Origin: Lactiplantibacillus modestisalitolerans
GTDB taxonomy: Bacteria > Bacillota > Bacilli > Lactobacillales > Lactobacillaceae
DNA length: 64,000 bases
NCBI RefSeq assembly: GCF_005405425.1
Contig: NZ_BJEA01000008.1
Span: forward strand, 62,001-126,000
Direction of reading: 5' to 3'
Positions within the stretch are counted from its first letter, which is position 1. Every line of letters begins with the position of its first letter. The notes below the pieces were generated by a model, which ran no database searches, was not told the origin of the DNA, and saw only the letters and a list, made by a program, of their open reading frames with translations. The position numbers and the translations under genes are program-made. Positions 17,032-25,937 of the stretch are shown in pieces.

Positions 17032-17739
17032 CTACTCGTTTTCAGGATTGCGGAGGTAGTAGCCAACTCCCCGCCGGGTAACCAGCCACTTCGGGTGACT
17101 CGGATTATCCTCAATTTTTTCACGCAAGCGCCGAACCGTTACGTCAACCGTCCGGACATCACCGAAGTAATCGTAGCCCCAGACCGTTTGCAGTAAGTGT
17201 TCCCGGGTCATCACTTGACCGATATGTTGAGCTAAATAGTGCAGTAATTCAAATTCACGGTGCGTTAACTCGATATTGTCACCACGCTTCGAAACCATGT
17301 AGGCTTCGGGATGGATCACTAAATCACCGATTTCAATGTCGGAATTTTCCTCCACTTCGGCGGGTTGCGCTGCGGGCGCTCCTTGTCGCCGGAGGTTGGC
17401 CTTGACCCGGGCTACTAGTTCCCGGTTCGAAAACGGCTTCGTGACGTAATCGTCCGCACCGAGTTCGAGCCCTAAGACCTTATCCAGTTCCGAATCCTTG
17501 GCCGTCACCATGATAATTGGCATGTCATAATTTTTCCGCACTTGCCGCGCGACTTCCAGCCCATCCATCTTCGGTAACATCAAATCCAACAAAATCAGGT
17601 CCGGATGAACTTCATCCACTTTTTGGAGGGCTTCCTCACCATCGGCAGCCACGTGAACTTCGTAACCTTCCTTGGTTAAATTGAACTTCATAATATCAGA
17701 AATTGGTTTTTCGTCATCAACGACTAAGATTTTTTTCAT
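17032..17739 (-). CDS. walR: Response regulator WalR (VicR/YycF)
   Basis: 235 residues. An OmpR/PhoB-type regulator with the receiver acidic pair D8/D9, phospho-acceptor Asp52 in [13 protein letters not shown] and conserved Lys in VTKPF. The C-terminal winged helix ([27 protein letters not shown]... [13 protein letters not shown]) is close to the Bacillus sequence. It binds direct repeats in cell-wall hydrolase promoters. The operon begins with it, and a GGAGGAAG site precedes the start by 8 nt. Confidence 0.97.
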   Translation of the reverse strand: MKKILVVDDEKPISDIMKFNLTKEGYEVHVAADGEEALQKVDEVHPDLILLDLMLPKMDGLEVARQVRKNYDMPIIMVTAKDSELDKVLGLELGADDYVTKPFSNRELVARVKANLRRQGAPAAQPAEVEENSDIEIGDLVIHPEAYMVSKRGDNIELTHREFELLHYLAQHIGQVMTREHLLQTVWGYDYFGDVRTVDVTVRRLREKIEDNPSHPKWLVTRRGVGYYLRNPENE

Positions 17740-17870
17740 AACGATTTCTTCCTCCTTAGGGGAAAACAGGTTTAATTTTAAATTTTTTTGGTGGAACTTC
17801 GATTAGTTGCGGCGCCAAATTGCCGGTCCGCTTCAAATTAGCCAAAAAAGTTTCTTTCGGCACTGGTCTT

Positions 17871-17879
17871 AGTATATCA
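17871..17879 (-). promoter_or_regulatory. Possible extended -10 promoter of the walR operon
   Basis: TGATATACT on the minus strand (TGn plus TATACT), about 130 nt before walR. No good -35 is seen. Confidence 0.35.
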
Positions 17880-18019
17880 CAAAAATTGACGGCTTTCTTT
17901 TGTTGAAAATCCGCGTGCTGACTGTATTTCCCGGGAAATTATCCGTTCAAATTAGTAACCGCTTTCGCCCGGAATTTAAATAAAAATTCCCTTTTTTTGA
18001 AAAAAGATTCAAAATACTA

Positions 18020-18048
18020 TTGCGCGACCCCCGAAATCATGATATTAT
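18020..18048 (+). promoter_or_regulatory. Promoter of tRNA-Lys
   Basis: TTGCGC and TATTAT are separated by 17 nt, ending 17 nt before the mature tRNA. Confidence 0.6.
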
Positions 18049-18065
18049 ATTTCCTGTTGAGATAT

Positions 18066-18138
18066 GGGCAGTTAGCTCAGCTGGCAGAGCAACGGACTCT
18101 TAATCCGTGGGTCCAGGGTTCGATCCCCTGACTGCCCA
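18066..18138 (+). tRNA. tRNA-Lys (anticodon CTT)
   Basis: A 73-nt cloverleaf. The acceptor GGGCAGT pairs with ACTGCCC, followed by discriminator A. The D loop is TTAGCTCAGCTGGCAGAGC and the T arm contains GGTTCGATCC. The anticodon stem ACGGA/TCCGT encloses loop CTCTTAA, so the anticodon is CTT (reads AAG). CCA is not encoded. It stands alone, opposite in direction to walR. Confidence 0.97.
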
Positions 18139-18151
18139 TCATATAACTATT

Positions 18152-18197
18152 AACCAGGTTCCACGCCGTGATAATCCACCGTGGAACCTGGTTTTTT
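18152..18197 (+). terminator. Terminator after tRNA-Lys
   Basis: AACCAGGTTCCACG pairs with CGTGGAACCTGGTT around a 14-nt loop and is followed by TTTT. Confidence 0.85.
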
Positions 18198-18287
18198 ATG
18201 CATAATTTTGAATAGTAACTTGCAATGCAAAACGAATGACTTTCCTTACATTTTTTGGCAAACTAGCCTTAAAGGAAGTGACGCGCC

Positions 18288-18719
18288 ATGCAACATACGA
18301 CCCGCCAAGCGGCCCTTAACATGCTTCAACGGGCAACGGCCTTTACCGTGGCGACTGTCGATGCAAGCGGCTACCCAACGCTCGTCGTCTTAAGCCCATT
18401 ACCGGGCAACCGGTCGTTAAACCACCTATTCTTTTATACGAGTCGCCAAACCCAAACCGTTAAAAACCTCGCCCACACGCACCGGGCGAGCCTCCTCTAC
18501 TACCAGGTTGCCGACTACTCGTCGCTCCTCTTACGCGGCCAACTAACGCTCGTCGGTAACGACGCCTTTGACCACGACTGGCACGACGCGCTGAATACCT
18601 TTCAGCAGCAACTCAACTACCACGATCCAGTGATTTTGCGGTTTCAAACCCATTCCCTCAAAATTCGGCACCGCGTTAATACTGACCACCTCGAACTGTG
18701 GTCCCCGGAAGACTCCTAG
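18288..18719 (+). CDS. Pyridoxamine 5'-phosphate oxidase-like (flavin split-barrel) protein
   Basis: 143 residues, the usual length of the small split-barrel group. The opening ALNMLQRATAFTVATVDASGYPTLVVLSPL is the first beta-hairpin of the fold, where the dipeptide G-Y-P turn leads into the flavin-binding strand. LNHLFFYTSRQTQTVKNLAHTHRASLLYY is the next conserved segment, with the Thr-Lys-N pattern that binds FMN phosphate in relatives. Members bind FMN, F420 or haem, and many are stress-protein-26-like; the substrate is unknown. AAAGGAAG precedes the ATG at a good distance. It is a single gene ended by the terminator at 18746-18779. Confidence 0.75.
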   Translation: MQHTTRQAALNMLQRATAFTVATVDASGYPTLVVLSPLPGNRSLNHLFFYTSRQTQTVKNLAHTHRASLLYYQVADYSSLLLRGQLTLVGNDAFDHDWHDALNTFQQQLNYHDPVILRFQTHSLKIRHRVNTDHLELWSPEDS

Positions 18720-18745
18720 TGAGGCGGTTTTACGGCTTTAAACCC

Positions 18746-18779
18746 ACGAGGCTGTGACTTTGGTTGCAGCCTCGTTTTG
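18746..18779 (+). terminator. Terminator after the split-barrel protein gene
   Basis: ACGAGGCTG pairs with CAGCCTCGT and TTT follows. Confidence 0.8.
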
Positions 18780-18820
18780 GTTACTCTGGATGGTCAGTAA
18801 TTGGGTACCGCACTTGCGGT

Positions 18821-19209
18821 ATAGCCGAAACGTGCTCCAGACCAACTGACGCCTGTGCCTGCTACGCTAAGGCGCCATCGCACAAACCGCGGCGCTCCCC
18901 TGCGATTCAGTCGAAACGTGTTCGGGCTAGCTGGTCCTGCGGTTAGCTACGCCACCGGCACCATGTACAGTTCGCATAATGCCGGTGTTCCTCTCTGCAA
19001 TATAGTCGAAACGTGTTCGGCCAGACTGGTATCTGCGCTTGCTACGCTAAGGGCACAATGCCAAACCCCGGTGCTTTTCTGCAATATGGCCGAAACGTGC
19101 TCGGCCCAGCTGACCCCTGCGCTTGCTACGCTAAGGCGCCATCGCACAAACCGCGACAACGCCTTAGCTAGGCAATGCTCGAGGTCAAAGCGCTGGGCCT
19201 CACACTCTT
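18821..19209 (+). repeat. Family 1 structured repeat, block 1 (about four units)
   Basis: Four tandem, partly degenerate units beginning with (C/T)CGAAACGTG(C/T)TC. Three have GCTACGCTAAG. The last unit is complete and has the hairpin arms GCTAAGGCG (19130-19138) and CGCCTTAGC (19160-19168), ending in CTCACACTCT. The open frames crossing it are repeat-driven and I do not call genes. Confidence 0.85.
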
Positions 19210-19252
19210 TGTTTCCTCACCGTTCAAATCCTTGCAAAACGGGATGAATATT

Positions 19253-19266
19253 TGCAGTCGCTTTCA
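19253..19266 (+). promoter_or_regulatory. Candidate cre (CcpA) site before mapA
   Basis: TGCAGTCGCTTTCA matches the ideal TGAAAGCGCTTTCA at 11 of 14 positions, with a perfect right half, about 90 nt before mapA. Catabolite control of a maltose phosphorylase is expected, but no promoter core was clear. Confidence 0.4.
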
Positions 19267-19351
19267 AATTAGATTACGGTAGAAATAGGCTTTTACATTT
19301 TCTTTCTTATATTATGACTCATTTTTGTAATCAAGCTAAGGGGATGTTCAT

Positions 19352-22075
19352 TTGAAGTTAATTCGATTAAGAATTGAAAATGATGCCATGGACATTACTT
19401 ACCACCCGGCGGAAGACGACCGCGCCACCGCCCACTACCTCATCGCCTACAACCGCGAACAGTCGATTGGCGACAACCTCGAAAACATCAAGGTTCGGCT
19501 AGCGGGGCTACAATTTGACGCCGCCATTCTGGACAACGGGCTCAGCTACCCGTTTTCTGACACGATCGTCGGCGTCAACTACGACCGCATCGACGTTGGG
19601 TTAGCGTTAACTAACCTGCTCAACATTCCGGTCGTTAGCCGCGCCGCCGTTCAGCGTTCCGGGCTGGCTGCCGCCGTCCGCGAAAAACGCCACTACCTCA
19701 AGTGGCACTTGGACTACTACGGTCAGTACCACGACGTTCGCAATAACGGTCAAGAAGCAATGCTGACCGTTGGGAACGGCTACTTTGGCTTACGGGGGGC
19801 CTATCTCGAAGCTCACGCCGATCAGGACAACTATCCCGGAACCTACGTCGCCGGCGTCTTTGATCAAGAAACGACCCAAATTCAGAACCACGCCGTCACT
19901 AACGAGGACCTCGTTAACCTGCCAAACGCGCAGTTCATCACCTTTGGCGTCGACCACCAAACGCCGTTTACCATTAACAGTCACGACTTACAGGACGTTT
20001 ACCGCAGCCTCGACCTTAAAACTGGGATTCTAACAACCACTAAGCTCGTTCAACTAGCTTCCGGCCACCAACTTCGGATTCGTTCACAAAAGCTCGCTAA
20101 CATGCATGATTGGCACCGTTATAGCATTCGTTACCAAGTCACTCCGCTCAACTTTGCCGGTAGTTTGCAGATTTATGCCGACATTGATGGAAGCGTTGTC
20201 AATAGTAACGTGAGTCGTTACAGCGCATTTGATCAGCACCACACCCGCACACTGGGTATCGAAGCCCGTGGGAACGCGGTCTTCCTGTCCGGGCAAACGC
20301 GGACGTCCAAAATCAACTATACGATTGGTGCCAAGCTCACCAGTCCGGACGTGCAGGACAACGAAGCGGTTAAGAGCCAGCAACAGCCACAGGGTATTCG
20401 CCAGACGGTCTCATTACCCGTTCAGGCCGGTAAAACCTATACGTTCGATAAGAACGTCGTGATTGCCACCAGCAACGTTCGCACGGCTCATCCTTTAGAC
20501 GGGGTGGCGGCTGAATTAGACCAGTCCAGTTTTGACAAAACGGTCACAGCCAGCAACGCCTATTGGAAAAAGACCTGGGCAAACGCAGACATCCAGGTTG
20601 GGGGTGACCTCACCAGCCAGCGGTTATTACGGGTCAACCTCTACCATAGTTTCGTTTCCGCCGCGGCGATCGAAAGCGGCCAGCTCGATGCATCCGTTGG
20701 GGCTCGCGGTTTACACGGCGAAGCTTACCGCGGGCACGTGTTCTGGGACGAAATGTTTATTCTCCCGTTCTACACGTTGCACCGGCCTAAGTTGGCCAAA
20801 CAACTGCTCAACTACCGTTACCAACGGCTCGCAGCGGCGCGAAAAAACGCCAAGGACGCCGGTTACGCGGGTGCGATGTACCCGTGGCAATCCGCGCAAG
20901 TCGGTGACGAGCAGTCGCAAGTTACCCACTTAAACCCGATCACCAAAACCTGGGATCCCGATAATAGTCGTTTACAGCGGCACGTTTCCCTCGACATTGC
21001 TTACAACGTCTGGTTCTACGTGCACGCCACCAACGACGTCGACTTCCTGCGTCAACAAGGAATGGAAATGTTACTGTCGATCGCGGCCTTCTGGATCAGC
21101 AAGGCCCACTACGATCAAAAGACCGGCCGCTACTCGATCAGCGGCGTTATGGGGCCCGACGAGTTCCACGAAAATTACCCGAACAGCGACCAACCCGGGT
21201 TACGCAACAACGCCTACACCAACATCATGGTCGCCTGGTTATTCACGGTCATTGATCAGTTGAAAGCTAAACTCAGCGAAGCGGACTGGCAAAGTGCGGC
21301 GAAGGCCGCCGACTTCCACGCCGCCCTCGGGCAAAAAATGCAGACGATTCGCCAGAAGCTCACCCTGCAAATTAACCGGAGTGGTATTATTGCCCAGTTT
21401 GAGGGCTACTTTAAGCTGCCAGCACTCGACTTTAGCGCCTACCGCCAAAAGTACGGCAACATCGCCCGGATGGACCGGATTTTAAAGGCGGTCGGCAAGA
21501 CTCCCGACGCCTACCAGGTCGCTAAACAGGCCGACACGTTGATGGCCTTTTACAACTTCGACGTGGCAACCGTTCAAGGAATCATCGAAGGCCTCGGTTA
21601 CCACCTTCCGGCCAACTACTTGAACCGCAACCTCCAGTACTACCTGGCTCGCACAACTCACGGTTCCACGTTATCGCGCATCGTGTACGCCGTGTTAAAC
21701 CAGCTCGACGGCAACTACGACCAGGCCTGGCAGCTCTTCTCGCAGGCGCTGGTTTCCGACTACTACGACATTCAGGGCGGAACGACCGCCGAAGGGATTC
21801 ACCTCGGTGTGATGTGTGCGACCGTTAACTTGACGACCCGCAACTTCGGTGGTGTAACGCCGTTTGAAGACGAGCTGCACGTTAACCCGCAGTTACCGGA
21901 TCAGTGGCAGCAGTTGGCGTTCCAGCACCGGTTTAAGGGGGTTAACTACCACTTTAAGATTGATCATCACCAAATTATCGTCACGGCCGACCAAGCTAGC
22001 CAGCTTCAAATTATGGGCAAGCCTTACCAGTTGCAACCGCAACGCCCATTGACCGTGACTTACGCTGAAAATTAG
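19352..22075 (+). CDS. mapA: GH65 family disaccharide (probably maltose) phosphorylase with N-terminal extension
   Basis: 907 residues, TTG start 11 nt behind AAGGGG. GH65 phosphorylases split an alpha-glucosyl disaccharide with phosphate into beta-glucose 1-phosphate and glucose. The catalytic acid Glu604 stands in VMGPDEFHENY, and the (alpha/alpha)6 barrel and C-terminal beta-sandwich are recognisable (EGIHLGVM, NFGGVTPFEDELHVNPQLP). The usual family start (TVGNGYFGLRGAYLE) lies only at about residue 140, so roughly 115 extra N-terminal residues of unknown fold precede it. Standard enzymes have about 750-770 residues. It is followed by pgmB, which converts the beta-glucose 1-phosphate product. 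Maltose is the likely substrate from context, but kojibiose, nigerose or trehalose enzymes share the fold. Confidence 0.85.
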   Translation: MKLIRLRIENDAMDITYHPAEDDRATAHYLIAYNREQSIGDNLENIKVRLAGLQFDAAILDNGLSYPFSDTIVGVNYDRIDVGLALTNLLNIPVVSRAAVQRSGLAAAVREKRHYLKWHLDYYGQYHDVRNNGQEAMLTVGNGYFGLRGAYLEAHADQDNYPGTYVAGVFDQETTQIQNHAVTNEDLVNLPNAQFITFGVDHQTPFTINSHDLQDVYRSLDLKTGILTTTKLVQLASGHQLRIRSQKLANMHDWHRYSIRYQVTPLNFAGSLQIYADIDGSVVNSNVSRYSAFDQHHTRTLGIEARGNAVFLSGQTRTSKINYTIGAKLTSPDVQDNEAVKSQQQPQGIRQTVSLPVQAGKTYTFDKNVVIATSNVRTAHPLDGVAAELDQSSFDKTVTASNAYWKKTWANADIQVGGDLTSQRLLRVNLYHSFVSAAAIESGQLDASVGARGLHGEAYRGHVFWDEMFILPFYTLHRPKLAKQLLNYRYQRLAAARKNAKDAGYAGAMYPWQSAQVGDEQSQVTHLNPITKTWDPDNSRLQRHVSLDIAYNVWFYVHATNDVDFLRQQGMEMLLSIAAFWISKAHYDQKTGRYSISGVMGPDEFHENYPNSDQPGLRNNAYTNIMVAWLFTVIDQLKAKLSEADWQSAAKAADFHAALGQKMQTIRQKLTLQINRSGIIAQFEGYFKLPALDFSAYRQKYGNIARMDRILKAVGKTPDAYQVAKQADTLMAFYNFDVATVQGIIEGLGYHLPANYLNRNLQYYLARTTHGSTLSRIVYAVLNQLDGNYDQAWQLFSQALVSDYYDIQGGTTAEGIHLGVMCATVNLTTRNFGGVTPFEDELHVNPQLPDQWQQLAFQHRFKGVNYHFKIDHHQIIVTADQASQLQIMGKPYQLQPQRPLTVTYAEN

Positions 22076-22086
22076 GAGGAGTTACT

Positions 22087-22758
22087 TTGACAAAGTTTAC
22101 TGATATTAAAGGGTTTGTATTCGATTTAGACGGCGTGATCACCGATACGTCGGTTTTTCATAGCCAAGCTTGGCGCCAAGTCGCCGAAAAGGTCGGCGTC
22201 CAGTGGGATGACCAACTGGCCGATGCGCTCAAGGGCATTAGTCGAATGGATTCGTTGAACTTGATTTTGAAGCACGGTCACCGTGAAAACGACTTTAGTG
22301 CCGCGGAAAAGCAGGCCCTTGCCACGGAAAAAAATACCCACTACTTGGAACTAGTTGACCAGATGACACCCGCGAACCTATTACCCGGGATCAAGGACTT
22401 CTTAACTAGTCTCCAAACCGCGGGCTACCAACTTTCCCTCGCGTCAGCATCGAAAAATTCAGCGCGGGTGCTGGCTAAATTGGGACTGAGTGCCGTCTTC
22501 ACTAAGGCGGTTGACCCGACGACGTTAACGCACGGTAAGCCCGACCCAGAAATTTTTCGGCGTGGTGCTGAATTGTTGAACTTGGACCCCGCCCAGTGCA
22601 TTGGGGTCGAGGACGCCGCGGCTGGTATCCAGTCAATTAACGGTGCGGGCGAAACCTCAATTGGCATCGGTGATCCGCAGGTCTTGGCGGCCGCGGACAT
22701 TAACTTTAAGGATACCGCGGAATTAACGCTGGCAAATATCAAGGCGCGCATGGCTTAA
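22087..22758 (+). CDS. pgmB: Beta-phosphoglucomutase
   Basis: 223 residues, TTG start behind GGAGGAG. HAD-superfamily mutase with nucleophile Asp13 and acid/base Asp15 in FDLDGVITDT. The cap domain includes LKGISRMDSL, and the later motifs are SLASASKNS and KPDPEIF with EDAAAGIQS. It converts beta-glucose 1-phosphate to glucose 6-phosphate, so it completes maltose breakdown begun by the GH65 phosphorylase 11 nt upstream. The two genes form one operon ended by the strong terminator at 22788-22833. Confidence 0.95.
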   Translation: MTKFTDIKGFVFDLDGVITDTSVFHSQAWRQVAEKVGVQWDDQLADALKGISRMDSLNLILKHGHRENDFSAAEKQALATEKNTHYLELVDQMTPANLLPGIKDFLTSLQTAGYQLSLASASKNSARVLAKLGLSAVFTKAVDPTTLTHGKPDPEIFRRGAELLNLDPAQCIGVEDAAAGIQSINGAGETSIGIGDPQVLAAADINFKDTAELTLANIKARMA

Positions 22759-22787
22759 CGGGACGCTTTAGTCCGAGTTTATGCCAT

Positions 22788-22833
22788 TAAAAAAGAGAAT
22801 GTTGTGGCTAATGTCACAACATTCTCTTTTTTG
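22788..22833. terminator. Strong terminator after pgmB (bidirectional)
   Basis: AAAAAAGAGAATGTTGTG pairs with CACAACATTCTCTTTTTT around a short loop. The A-run and T-run on either side allow use from both strands. Confidence 0.9.
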
Positions 22834-22837
22834 GTGT

Positions 22838-22905
22838 TGATCTGCCGCCAGCAGCGGGTGTAACCGGTTGGCTGGAACACTACGGGCATCTTTTCTAGCA
22901 GATCA
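22838..22905 (+). repeat. Family 2 structured repeat, copy B
   Basis: Holds the core CCGCCAGCAGCGGGTGTAAC, then CCGGTTGGCTGGAACACTAC and GGGCATC. The ends TGATCTGC and GCAGATCA are complementary and close it into a hairpin. Confidence 0.75.
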
Positions 22906-22959
22906 TCCCCAGCTATCATAGCGCCCTGGTTTGTCGCCTCATACCTTAATAACCAAAAC

Positions 22960-23012
22960 GTGGGCCAAAAGTCAGCTAGCTCTGATCACCAGCTAACCGA
23001 CTTTTAGCCCAC
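22960..23012 (-). terminator. Hairpin after the Cof-type phosphatase gene
   Basis: GTGGGC-AAAAGTC-GCTAGC pairs with GCTAAC-GACTTTT-GCCCAC with single mismatches. The T-run after it on the minus strand is short, so its strength is uncertain. Confidence 0.55.
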
Positions 23013-23031
23013 TCTCCTTTTTATTGTTAAC

Positions 23032-23799
23032 TTAAATCAAATCAAAGTGCCGCAATCCCTGCCGAATACCGTCGTGCATGTTATCCGCGGTCACGTAGGC
23101 CGCTAAGCGTTTAACGCGGGGATTACCGTTACCCATCGCGATTGGCGTTTGCACCGCCTTAAACATCTCCAAGTCGTTGAGTTGGTCCCCAAACGCGTAG
23201 GTTGGTACGTTGGTCAACCCCGCCTTGGTCAAAATATCGTGAATCCCGACGGCCTTGGAAACGCCCCACACCATCGTGTCGAGCGCCCGTGGATTATTAC
23301 GAACGAAGGCGAGCCGGCCGCGGTAACGTTGCCGGTATTCTGCTGGTTCATTCGGATCAAAGGTCAACAAGAAATTAACGTGCTGGTGCCGGTAAAAAGC
23401 CGGTTCGACCCGGGCAGTCTGCTTAAGGGTCTCAAAGTTATCCACGGTCAGCGCGTTCTGATGGGTCAACGCAAAACCGGCGTTGTTATAGTACGCGAGC
23501 GCGTGGTGCCGCTGATTAGCAAAGTGGGTCATATCGACCAGTAAGTCCTTATCAATCTCGTGCGCCGAGAGGTAGTGCCCTTGATAGGCAACGTAACTGC
23601 CGTTGGCGCTGACGATCGAATCAATGCCGGTCGCCCGCATAATCTGGCGGACCTCAAAGACGTTCCGGCCAGTCGCGATGACCGGTAACACCTGATTAGC
23701 TTTCAATTGTTGGATTGCCTGAACGCTGCTTGGTGCCACCGACTTATCATCGCGCATCAGCGTTCCGTCCAAGTCAAAAAATACCACTGCTTGAAACAA
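23032..23799 (-). CDS. Cof-type HAD-IIB sugar-phosphate phosphatase
   Basis: The open frame continues to 24018, but the TTG at 23799 lies 7 nt behind AGGAGG and starts directly at MFQAVVFFDLDGTL, giving 255 residues. Nucleophile Asp9 and Asp11 are in FFDLDGTL; VIATGRN is motif 2; VSKAVGI holds the motif 3 Lys; and FGDQLNDLEMF is motif 4. The large cap between motifs 2 and 3 marks the Cof/IIB type, which hydrolyses sugar phosphates or FMN. The substrate cannot be told. It lies convergent to mapA-pgmB and downstream of the glycogen operon but is separated from it by a terminator. Confidence 0.85.
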   Translation of the reverse strand: MFQAVVFFDLDGTLMRDDKSVAPSSVQAIQQLKANQVLPVIATGRNVFEVRQIMRATGIDSIVSANGSYVAYQGHYLSAHEIDKDLLVDMTHFANQRHHALAYYNNAGFALTHQNALTVDNFETLKQTARVEPAFYRHQHVNFLLTFDPNEPAEYRQRYRGRLAFVRNNPRALDTMVWGVSKAVGIHDILTKAGLTNVPTYAFGDQLNDLEMFKAVQTPIAMGNGNPRVKRLAAYVTADNMHDGIRQGLRHFDLI

Positions 23800-23950
23800 A
23801 CAAATCCCTCCTAATAATCCGTAAAACGGGACCGTTAGGCGTACCGTTTTGACCGGTACGGCACTAGCGGTTACTTCTATTATAACGCGCCGGAAACGGA
23901 TAAGCCGGACCGCGGTTTCCGGCCGTATTTTCTGAAAACTAACAAAAGAA

Positions 23951-23980
23951 AGGCCATGGCCAATTAAGTCGGCCATGACC
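23951..23980 (-). terminator. Terminator of the glycogen operon
   Basis: On the minus strand, GGTCATGGCC pairs with GGCCATGGCC (one mismatch) and is followed by TTTCTTTT. Confidence 0.65.
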
Positions 23981-24105
23981 TGCTTTACGTCTTTAAAGGA
24001 TCGACGGGGTACTACCAAAACCGTGCTTCGCGGGGTTGGTGTCCAGCAGTACTCTTTTAATATACAAGCGGCCGCCCCCCGCCAACTATCAATTTTTTGT
24101 AAATT

Positions 24106-25923
24106 TCATGTAAAGTTTTCAACAATTTTACATTGATTAACGGTTAAGGACTGCGCCACGAGGTGCTGCTGAACGCTGGTCGCAACGTTCGCGGGTAGTC
24201 CGGCGAGGTGTAGGTCGGCGGCCGTAACGCTGTGGGCGGTCGCACTGACGTTGACGGCAATTAGGACGCAGTGGTCGGCTTGCCAGTAGCAATAACCAAT
24301 ACCGTACGTGCCGAGGTAAAAGGGCCGAAACGCCGCCGTCGTTAGCCACGGGTGCTGGCGGCGCCAGTGGATCCAGTCCGTAACGAACCGCAACAGCCCC
24401 GCATCGACGTGCCACCACGGGAAGAAGGCCCGGTTATCGGGGTCCTTTCCCCCGGTCATCCCGGCTTCGTCGCCGTAGTACAGGCAGGGCACGCCGGGGA
24501 GCGTCAGTAGGAGTTGAAACGCCAATCGCAGGCGCTGACGGTCGTTTTGCAACATCGTTAAAATTCGGGGTGTGTCGTGGCTACCGAGGTTGTTGAAGTT
24601 AAACCGAAACGTACTGCGGGGGTAGTTTTCCTTTAGCGTCATCAATTGGCCCCACCAGTCAGCCGGTGTTAAACTACCGCTCAACACGTTAATGATCAGT
24701 TGCCGTAACGGGTAGTTCATCACCGCCTGCAGGCCACCCCCTTCCAAGTAGTGCCGGCGCTTACCGTAAGCAATCTTGTGCGAGGCGTCCTCCCACACTT
24801 CGCCGATCAACACCCGGTCGGGGTAGTGGTCGAGCGTTTGGCGGATGCCGGCAATGAAGTCGTCGGGTAATTCGTCGGCGACGTCTAATCGCCAGCCGTC
24901 CACGCCCCGCCGCGTCCAGTAATCGATCACCGAATCGGTGCCACCGTAAATAAACTGGCGGTAACTGGCGTTCGTTTTATCCACGGTCGGCAGGTCCTGA
25001 ACGCCCCACCAACTCTCGTAATCATTCGGATAACTCTTGAACGTAAACCACGGGTAGTACGGGCTCGTCCGCGACTGGGCGGCACCGATCGTATCGTAGT
25101 GCCCGGCCTGGTTGAAGTAGCGCGAATCCACGCCCACGTGGTCGAACACCCCGTCCAAAATCAAGTGCATGCCGGCGCGGTGAAGTGCCGTGACCAATTG
25201 GTCAAAATCCGCCAAGGTCCCCAGCACCGGGTCAATTTTCATGAAATCGCCGGTATCGTAGCGGTGGTTGCTGGCGGCCTTAAAGATTGGCGTCAAATAG
25301 AGAATCGTCACGCCGAGCGCCTGTAAATACGGGAGTTTTTCGGTAATCCCCCGCAAATTGCCACCGTAGAAATCCCAGCGCAAAACTTGGTGATCAGCGT
25401 TGCGAATATACATCGGTCGATCGGTCAGGTGGCCGTAAAGAAAACTATTCGGCTTGGGCGCGTTAACGTGACCGTCCGGATTACCGTTACAAAAGCGGTC
25501 CACAAAGATCTGGTAGCCGACCCCGTGGCGGTACCATTCCGGCAACGGGTCGTGACTTTTAAGCACCGTCAGCTGGTACATTTGCACCTGCTGACGGTCG
25601 GCGTACTGCACGCCAACGCCCCCCAGGCCACCGTTACGACAGCCGTAGTAAACCGTGTCCATGGCCGTCGCCACCCGAAAATAGTAAAAGTAGAGCCCGC
25701 TGACCGTCGGACTAAAACTAGCCGTATAGCGGTTGGGCGCCGTCACGTGCATCGCCACCACCTGCTCGTGGGTCCACTGGCCATCCTGCACGATGCACAG
25801 GGCGACCGCCGTTACCGGGGCCTGGGCGCCGACTTGCAAGTGGAAGCGCAGCCGGGTCTTCCGGCAAACCGCACCAAACGGCTGCTTATAAGCCGTTGAA
25901 AATGAATCGTACTTAATCTGCAT
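24106..25923 (-). CDS. GH13 alpha-amylase/neopullulanase of the glycogen operon
   Basis: The ATG at 25923, behind GGGGGACTGAGG, follows the glgP stop by 14 nt and gives 605 residues; the longer frame to 26052 lies inside glgP. An N-terminal carbohydrate-binding domain (about residues 1-120, CBM34-like) precedes the GH13 barrel. Conserved regions are visible: DGVFDHVG, DGWRLDVADE (nucleophile Asp), VLIGEVWED (acid Glu) and NLGSHDTPR. The layout is that of neopullulanase/cyclomaltodextrinase-type enzymes, which debranch or shorten alpha-glucans inside the cell. It is the last gene of the glg operon and probably opens branched limit dextrin left by GlgP. No signal peptide is seen. Confidence 0.85.
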   Translation of the reverse strand: MQIKYDSFSTAYKQPFGAVCRKTRLRFHLQVGAQAPVTAVALCIVQDGQWTHEQVVAMHVTAPNRYTASFSPTVSGLYFYYFRVATAMDTVYYGCRNGGLGGVGVQYADRQQVQMYQLTVLKSHDPLPEWYRHGVGYQIFVDRFCNGNPDGHVNAPKPNSFLYGHLTDRPMYIRNADHQVLRWDFYGGNLRGITEKLPYLQALGVTILYLTPIFKAASNHRYDTGDFMKIDPVLGTLADFDQLVTALHRAGMHLILDGVFDHVGVDSRYFNQAGHYDTIGAAQSRTSPYYPWFTFKSYPNDYESWWGVQDLPTVDKTNASYRQFIYGGTDSVIDYWTRRGVDGWRLDVADELPDDFIAGIRQTLDHYPDRVLIGEVWEDASHKIAYGKRRHYLEGGGLQAVMNYPLRQLIINVLSGSLTPADWWGQLMTLKENYPRSTFRFNFNNLGSHDTPRILTMLQNDRQRLRLAFQLLLTLPGVPCLYYGDEAGMTGGKDPDNRAFFPWWHVDAGLLRFVTDWIHWRRQHPWLTTAAFRPFYLGTYGIGYCYWQADHCVLIAVNVSATAHSVTAADLHLAGLPANVATSVQQHLVAQSLTVNQCKIVENFT

Positions 25924-25937
25924 CCTCAGTCCCCCTT

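Noticed and set aside
18855-19247. Open frames of 130 and 70 residues in the 18.8-19.2 kb repeats
   Set aside because: They translate family 1 units; the same peptide fragments (ALATLRRHR) appear at other blocks, which reflects the DNA repeat rather than a protein family.
18720-19250. CRISPR array
   Set aside because: Units are about 80 bp, degenerate and without regular short spacers; no cas genes are near.
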